Shown here piece by piece: positions 58,195-64,000 of a stretch of DNA of 64,000 bases (its first letter is position 1; each line of letters begins with the position of its first letter). The translations under genes were made by a program, and so were the position numbers. The notes beneath the pieces are model-generated. The model ran no database searches, was not told the DNA's origin, and was given only the letters and a program-made list of their open reading frames with translations. The stretch comes from Aegilops tauschii subsp. strangulata (Eukaryota; Streptophyta; Magnoliopsida; Poales; Poaceae). The stretch covers positions 570,874,880-570,938,879 of the forward strand of contig NC_053037.3 in the NCBI RefSeq assembly GCF_002575655.3, read 5' to 3'.

Positions 58195-59680
58195 TCAGGA
58201 AAGGTCGTTGATTATCATCCGCAGCAGCTTCATGTTTCCCAATGTTGGCCACCGCTTTTCAATTGTGACAAGGACAACTGAACCAACCCTTAACTGAGCT
58301 TCCCGGGCAAAATCTGAAAAACCGGTCACCTCCATTCTGCCGTCGGTTCGTATGGAGTACGTTGTGCTCATGTCTATTGCATCATACATCTTTGTTAGGC
58401 TGATACCACCGTTTTGAGGTCGATATCCCAGGTTCATCTTTAGAAGCCTCACAACGGCAGACGGGATTCTCTGCAGATTGTACCAATATTACTAGATAAA
58501 ATCAATGTACAAGGACATAGAACATCGAAAATAGCAAACAAAACCATGGCAGTGGGTCAAACAAATATTCAATGACTAACCAGACGACCATTTATGACAT
58601 TGGTGACATTTAGACGCTGCACAAAGGGTATGGTGGGGAAGTCGTCAGACTCAAACACATAGTATATCATCTGTCCAAATTGTCTATATGAGAGGTTTAC
58701 GCCTCGACCGAACACTGTTTTCCCAATGTACTCCCTCTCCGAGTCATTTAGAAAATCAAGAGCTGCATTGAAAAAAAAACTCATTTTCAAACAAATTTGT
58801 TTAAACAGATGAACTTGGTATTTAAGTTTAAAATGAATGGTTAAATTCAATGCATGTGATCAAGTTGGGATGATAATCAACATAATTGCATAAAATGTTT
58901 TCAAAATAACTTTGACTGTAAGTATGTCATTAATTTAGTGGACAGGGGTAGGAGTACCAAAGTATGCTGATAAACGTAGTTGATAAAACAGGATGGAAGT
59001 TGGTGCACTTACCTAGTGATGGTTTGGGGAGGGGCCTGTGACCTCCTCGAAAATCACTGAGTCTCAGATCTATCTCATTGGATAGACTCCTAGTATCTAG
59101 GTTTATGATGATTAGATCTCGATAATGAAGATCGTAGTCACTAATTAACTTTTCCCAGCCAGGTCCATGAATTTTAGACCGGTTAGGTTCATCGGTGATG
59201 TAGATCTCATATGACAGATCCTCGTTGGTGATCAGTACTGGATTTCTTTGTTTTCCTTCTTCTTGAAATGCTTCCTCTTTCCACCGATAGATTGAAGAAG
59301 TGACTTGCTGCCTGCAGTAGCATGGCACATATTGCGCAAGAAAAAAAAATCTTACCAGGCATGTATAACGAAGACAGATAGCGCTTGTCATATATGTACC
59401 AATTGTTTTCAACAGGTTGCTATTTGATAAAACAAGGTACATCAAAAATTGAAAACATATCATTAAATGCTTAAATGTAGGCATTCCATTCAAACAATAT
59501 GGTAGAAACTTTTATTTCCTTCATCAGAAAGATACACTAGTTGGTAGTAACTGATGGGCAGCATGGGGTGGCAAACATTTCTCCTTACCAGGCATGTCTT
59601 GAAGCATCGAGGAAGATGCACTGTTATCGCCCTGCGAAGAACGCCTAACTCCAGTCCGGAGCAACCGAAGTTGGACATAC
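58195..59680 (-). CDS. B3 DNA-binding-domain gene, C-terminal exons (fragment or small gene)
   Basis: Four minus-strand exons with GT...AG junctions: 59589-about 59680, 59013-59311, 58581-58762 and 58195-58470. Exon 2 reads EIYITDEPNRSKIHGPGWEK then LISDYDLHYRDLIIINLD, a B3-domain end (wrapped GW-F...GD-hydrophobic pattern). The last exon reads SIRTDGRMEVTGFSDFAREA then QLRVGSVVLVTIEK, a second B3-like end, and finishes NDLS. B3 proteins bind DNA as plant transcription factors. I found no stop inside exons 2-4. The gene start and first domain half are not identified; exon 1 is uncertain. It lies in motif-rich DNA between other fragments, so it may itself be captured. Confidence 0.6.
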
Positions 59681-60889
59681 ATCACAACACATGGTTTCCC
59701 CTAGAATACGTTGCAAAACAACGTTTATATGAAATTCTCAACACAAGGAAAATTTTATTATCTTGAAAAACTATTCGGCTAAACCGGCATTTTTACATAA
59801 ATAGTCATTCACAAGCAATTTCCTAAAAAGACATGTGCACAACTTTTGATTAGAAGGTGAACAGTAGATATGGGATATGTAATAACAGAGGAAATATGAA
59901 TTTAATTAAATCAGCATTTTATTTTCCAAAAATGGTTGCTTAATTCATCACAATTCAGTATTGACTATTTTTAGAGCAGTTCACAATCTTGGTTGTCAAT
60001 GTCAATCAGTGAAAGGATTTCTGCTGCTTGGTTTTAAAAGCAGCTTTAGCAAATGTATATTTCAAGACAAGACAGGCAAAAAGGAGAAACAATAGTCTAT
60101 CATCAGGCGGCTCAAAGGAGTGTTTATAACATTAAAATTATATGTAAATTCGTCGGAGCTGCACCCAGCAACAACGTCATCCACGACCATACGCTACCGT
60201 CGCCGACGCCAACCACCGGAACATGTGTGGCTAGGTGGTATTTGAAACGGGTGATCCATCAACGTTAACCTTGCCTCCAGCGTACAGGACCCCAAACGCT
60301 ATCTTCAAGCACAGATGCCGACTCCCAGTCAACAGCACCCCAAACGCAGACCTCCAGCACCCTGTGGCCGGTTATGCAATAGACCTCAACGTCTGGCCAC
60401 TCGCTTGGACTTCCGGCCACCGCCATTGTTTGCAAGACCTAACGGGCTTCAATTTAAACTACCAACCTCCCTCGGCCAAGTTCATCGCTCACATAGGACT
60501 TGGACGCCGCAGGTCGCTGCAGCTCATAGCGTTCTCAAGAACAAACGCCGACTTCCAATCAACCCCACCCCTAAGAGGCACGGGTCGTGTACAGGTTCGG
60601 CCTCGTACTGCGTTGATTTGGTCTAGATCACAACGAATTTCCAGGCAATTCCTAGCATAACAGCGCAGATGCGTCGCTTTCAATCACGGAGAGACGAAAC
60701 CAACAGAGAGCAAAACAGATCGTAGCGAAAAATTCACATAGAAATTAAGAGAAAATATACTAACCCTGGATCTAGAGGGAGAATCGAGAGAGAAGAGACG
60801 ATGAACTCTACAGCGCGTGAGTGGGAGGGGGCGATCTGGGTTGGCACAAAACAGAACAGTTATAATACGCGCCTGCTCACTGACATGGG
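59681..60889. other. Spacer, possibly 5' region of the B3 gene
   Basis: No gene is certain. 60235-60660 is moderately GC-rich and open on the plus strand, with near-repeats of accccaaacgc (about 60288 and 60340) and gccgactccca/gccgacttcca. The stretch 60740-60830 (gatctagagggagaatcg) could be a leader or promoter region for minus-strand transcription. It contains one aggcacggg at about 60575. Confidence 0.35.
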
Positions 60890-61840
60890 GCTACTGTACA
60901 GTGGCAAAGACAAGACTATTGGCTTATTAGGAGCATAGAGGCACGCACTGACGACCCCAACACGCACGGACTTACATGCAAATAAGGCACGGCTTTGTTT
61001 GTGTTTTGCAAATTTTCTCAGTGAGGCGTTCACTGAGACAGGTTGTGCACATCCATGACGCACGACCATGCTTCTATTTTCCAAAGTATTTTTCCCTAGC
61101 ACGGTCTCTCGGAGGGACAGGGACGTGAAGCCACGGTGCGCATCGTCCTGTAAGGATAAGAATGAGACGCACAGAAAGGCCTCTGTATTCTAAATGTTCT
61201 CAGTGACGTGTTCATTGACAGACGCATGGTCTTTAAGCAGTTGGCACACGGTTGTACATGCGGACGATGCACAGACGTCTTTTGTGTTCTCCTAGTTGTT
61301 TTCGCATGACACGACCACTCCTAGTTGTGTTCTCCTAGTTGTTTTCGCATGACACGGCCACTCCGAGGGACAGTGGAGTGAAGCCACGGTGCGCACGGTA
61401 ATGCAAGGAGAAAATGCAGTGAAGTGCCTCAGTTTTTGTAACATTTTAAGTTGCTTGTTCACTGAGAGAGGCACGGGTGTATGTTTAAATGACGCAAGAC
61501 CGTGCTACTGTTTTCCGAATTGTTCATTTCTGACACGGTCTCTCGGAGGGACACGGTGTCTGCAATTAAAAGGGGCACGTAGTCTTTCGCTTTGACGAAT
61601 TCTTCGGATGCATGAGTTTTATTCAATATGACAATGAGAATGGAAACCCAGCATCTAAAAAGTGATTGGAGGTTCGTTGCTGACCTTAAGTCATTATCAC
61701 AGCATTCCAAATGTTTTCAGAGACGTGTTCACACGGACGTATGATTTTCACAACCTCTTGATGCACGTTCGTTTCCTGTGGGGTGCACGGACGTCCTTCG
61801 GAGAGGCGCGGTTGCAGCAGTTGCAGGTTTGCAGTGGACA
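60890..61840. repeat. Second block of GCACGG-type motif repeats
   Basis: Phrases gcacggtctctcggagggac (about 61096 and 61533, variants at 61355), gaagccacggtgcgca (61126 and 61383) and gttcactgagagaggcacgg (61452) recur as imperfect units. A tandem pair gttctcctagttgttttcgc lies at about 61287 and 61329. The pattern is like 53.8-54.3 and 56.8-57.7 kb. No gene seen. Confidence 0.65.
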
Positions 61841-62059
61841 CATGTTGCTTTTAAAAGACAGAATTTCATGCCAAGCAACTGAGACAAACAAGAGGATACT
61901 AGTTTGATTTTTGAGCATCTGTGTGAGCTGATTTCTTTTATCATTGGGTCCAGAAACATATGATCGATATTGAAAACAGAAAGCATGTACATAATTGCTT
62001 GACCATGTTTACACAATGCACTCATTCAATATAGCAAGTACATCTCTCCAGACCTGTTT

Positions 62060-63800
62060 TCAACATCTACAGTTGAATGGATCTAGCAAATCCAGATATT
62101 CAACACTTGTGTTTTTTAAGTCCATGTGCATATGCTCGCAAGTTGTTGTTAATTTAAGCTCTGCGCAATTAGAAGCCCTTTTGTCCATCTGCAGTACCTC
62201 TTCTTGCCCTTTGTAAAATTCATGAGTGAAATCTCTGCGCATGCCAAACTTAAGCCTGATGGTCAGTAGCATCCTAGCATTGAGAATAAAGAATGTCACA
62301 AATTCAGTGTTTGCATCTGTGACTTCATAGTCTTCCAGCGTTAATGTCCTCAAACAAATGTCGTGATTATTGAGAAACACCCGCTGCTTTTGGCGCCATT
62401 CATTTGTTATACCTCTTTGATCCCATCCTCCCCCCTAAACACACGAGAAGAGCAAACTTAAGAGTTAGTGCCAGTATATTATGCATATTATGCGTGGGCT
62501 TTCAACGTGTGTGAAATCATCACCTCGATAAACAAGTTTTGCAAGCATTGAAAGCATCGCAGCAAGTCAACAATCTCATCCAGATTAAAGCATGTCTGTG
62601 AGATAAACAAGGTCTTGACGGAATCCAGCACCGCGTGTAGGCTACTTATGCAGAGACCCTTCATTGAGCACATAACGTGATATTATTAGCTCGTGGATGT
62701 GAATCTCAAGTGCTTTTGAATAACGCAGGTCAAAGTAACGTGCAGAGGCAGTACCTGAATAACTGTAGTCCCAATGATGATATTTGTTTCATTGGGTAAT
62801 TCAGAAATTTTTCTTCGTGTGTCCAACACAGGTGCGGACAAAACTTTTATCTGTAGTTGTGCATCTACAGAATCATGTAGCAGTCTCCGGAGGGAAGGCG
62901 CATCCTCAATGATCAGTTTTCCTCCGTCAGAACGAATGCCAATGCTTACAAGCCTAGCTGAGTTTATTCATAGACAACAGAATTTCTTGTTGCAAACAAG
63001 CAGTAGGCACTGCAGGGCAGGGCAACCATGGTGGATGAACTTCCGCAAGGAGACATCCGATATATAAACCTCCACCAGCAAAAGTCTCCTGAGTAGTGGG
63101 AGGCAAAGCATTTCTACAAGATTGTCTTCTAGTTTGCACATGGCGAAGGTGATGGTGTGGAGAGACGAGCGAAATCTCGAGATGGATGCTGGTGGCGACG
63201 GCATAGAAGAAGGGATTCTGCGTGCTTGCCTGGGCCCTGGGTAGAAGAACTTTGGGAATATATGATAGAACTCTAAAACCTGGAGTTGGTACAGATTCCG
63301 AGACAGGAACAACTCATCGACGCCACAAGGTTTGCACTGGAGGTAGCTTGTCGGGATGCAGAAGCGGCGAATCGGGCCCTTGTGATCGGAGAGGATAGAT
63401 ACAGGAAGACTGAAGCCATCAGCGACAGATTCTCCGCGGCAGTTGCAACTAAGATGTCGGCAGTGAGTTCAGACGTATGTTTCCTAGACGATTTGCTTGC
63501 CTGGGAGAACGCGGATGATTTGGCAACAGATTTTTTCCAGAGATCTGGTAGAACGAGTATCAAGGATCACACGAAACTCAAGATCGAGTGGTGCGGTGCG
63601 CCATATGCGGCGCCACCGAGATGCGAGCACTTGTGCGCGCATGCCTTCCTTTATGGGAAGACGAGAGATGATCTCACCGAGGATGGCGTCGGGAAGATCG
63701 CTGATGCGGTCCGGACCAGACTCAACATGGTTCTCGGATCCAGTGGGCGAGCCACAACCGCTCCTCTTAACGAGCTTAGAGGGCACGGGCACAGCCCCGA
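62060..63800 (-). pseudogene. F-box/LRR/FBD gene, disrupted
   Basis: Such proteins are substrate receptors of SCF ubiquitin ligases. The F-box is at about 63715-63590 ([34 protein letters not shown]). Leucine-rich sequence follows (63400-62970: FLSRNLYQLQVLEFYHI, LCLPLLRRLLLVEVYISDVS), then KLIIEDAPSLRRLL, exon end 62755, exon 2 (62524-62658, GLCISSLHAVLDSVKTLF) and exon 3 from 62434 with the FBD end EYLDLLDPFNCRC. Three defects are seen: no in-frame ATG before the F-box, a frame break of about 110 bp between 63500 and 63400, and TGA at 62968-62970 where family members have Arg (CGA to TGA). Splice sites are otherwise good. Confidence 0.8.
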
Positions 63801-63830
63801 ACCTCGTCTTCTTGTTTTGCTAGAGTTTTC

Positions 63831-63896
63831 AAGTCTATAAATTATACGTCCCTTGCTTGAATCATAACGACTTACTTCAATTTTGACCCTATCCCC
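63831..63896 (-). pseudogene. infA: Plastid infA fragment in nuclear DNA
   Basis: The minus strand encodes [18 protein letters not shown] followed by IYRL, which I recognise as the C-terminal part of chloroplast translation initiation factor IF-1. After about 66 bp the match ends (LENSSKTRR instead of the IF-1 tail). The upstream residues (MAISA) are not infA either. This is a short nuclear insertion of plastid DNA, directly upstream of the F-box pseudogene and on the same strand. An ATG-started frame through it continues into the F-box leader in a different frame. Confidence 0.75.
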
Positions 63897-64000
63897 AGCC
63901 GAAATGGCCAAGAGTCTCTGAATGGCATTAGTGGCCGCTTTTTTTGTCGATTATTTATCAAGAAAGCAAAAAGGCACAGTGATCGAAAGCTGCGCAACCA
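63897..64000. other. Window end, nothing recognised
   Basis: About 100 bases of mixed sequence. No gene or repeat identified. Confidence 0.4.

Noticed and set aside
60235..60660. 141-codon plus-strand frame upstream of the B3 gene
   Set aside because: No recognisable domain; internal near-repeats and composition suggest non-coding DNA.

Overview
The window is nuclear DNA from a grass of the wheat tribe (Triticeae: wheat, goatgrass, rye or barley). The evidence is an Angela-type Copia LTR at each of three places, Athila-lineage Gypsy elements whose LTRs read TGATACGTCTCC on the minus strand, a Tat-lineage Gypsy element with an antisense gene, and relics of grass DRM methyltransferase, B3 and F-box/FBD genes. 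I see no intact ordinary host gene. Family names are from memory and were not checked by search.

Bases 1-30495 are one nested retrotransposon stack. The outermost element is a Tat-like Gypsy retrotransposon read on the minus strand: gag at 29.9-27.5 kb, protease, reverse transcriptase, RNase H and integrase down to 23.7 kb, resuming at 8.17-7.88 kb. Its 3' region (7.9-2.0 kb) carries a decayed plus-strand gene with its own TATA box and 5'-UTR intron. An Angela-type solo LTR (3-1738) sits in its left LTR. Its integrase is split by a 15.5-kb Athila-type compound (8173-23705) made of two non-autonomous elements that share LTRs and 3' module but carry different coding modules, with a Copia integrase fragment between them. 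One target-site duplication flanks the whole compound.

Bases 30496-34371 and 46871-50748 are direct copies (3.88 kb) of one segment holding the C-terminal part of a DRM-type cytosine methyltransferase. Both copies carry the same in-frame TGA and end early. Between them lie an Angela-like Copia element (34372-42152) whose two LTRs differ and whose flanks do not match, and about 4.7 kb of mostly anonymous sequence.

Bases 50.7-64 kb are a mosaic: a GC-rich block, a 10-copy minisatellite of about 147 bp (52.3-53.8 kb), then minus-strand pieces of unrelated genes (a Ulp1-like tail, a Werner-type exonuclease with a frameshift, a multi-exon B3 gene, an F-box/LRR/FBD pseudogene). The DNA between them carries a recurrent AGGCACGG-type motif. 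A piece of plastid infA lies directly upstream of the F-box pseudogene. One orientation, retained introns and the shared motif suggest that one or more transposons captured these fragments, but I could not find the transposon ends.
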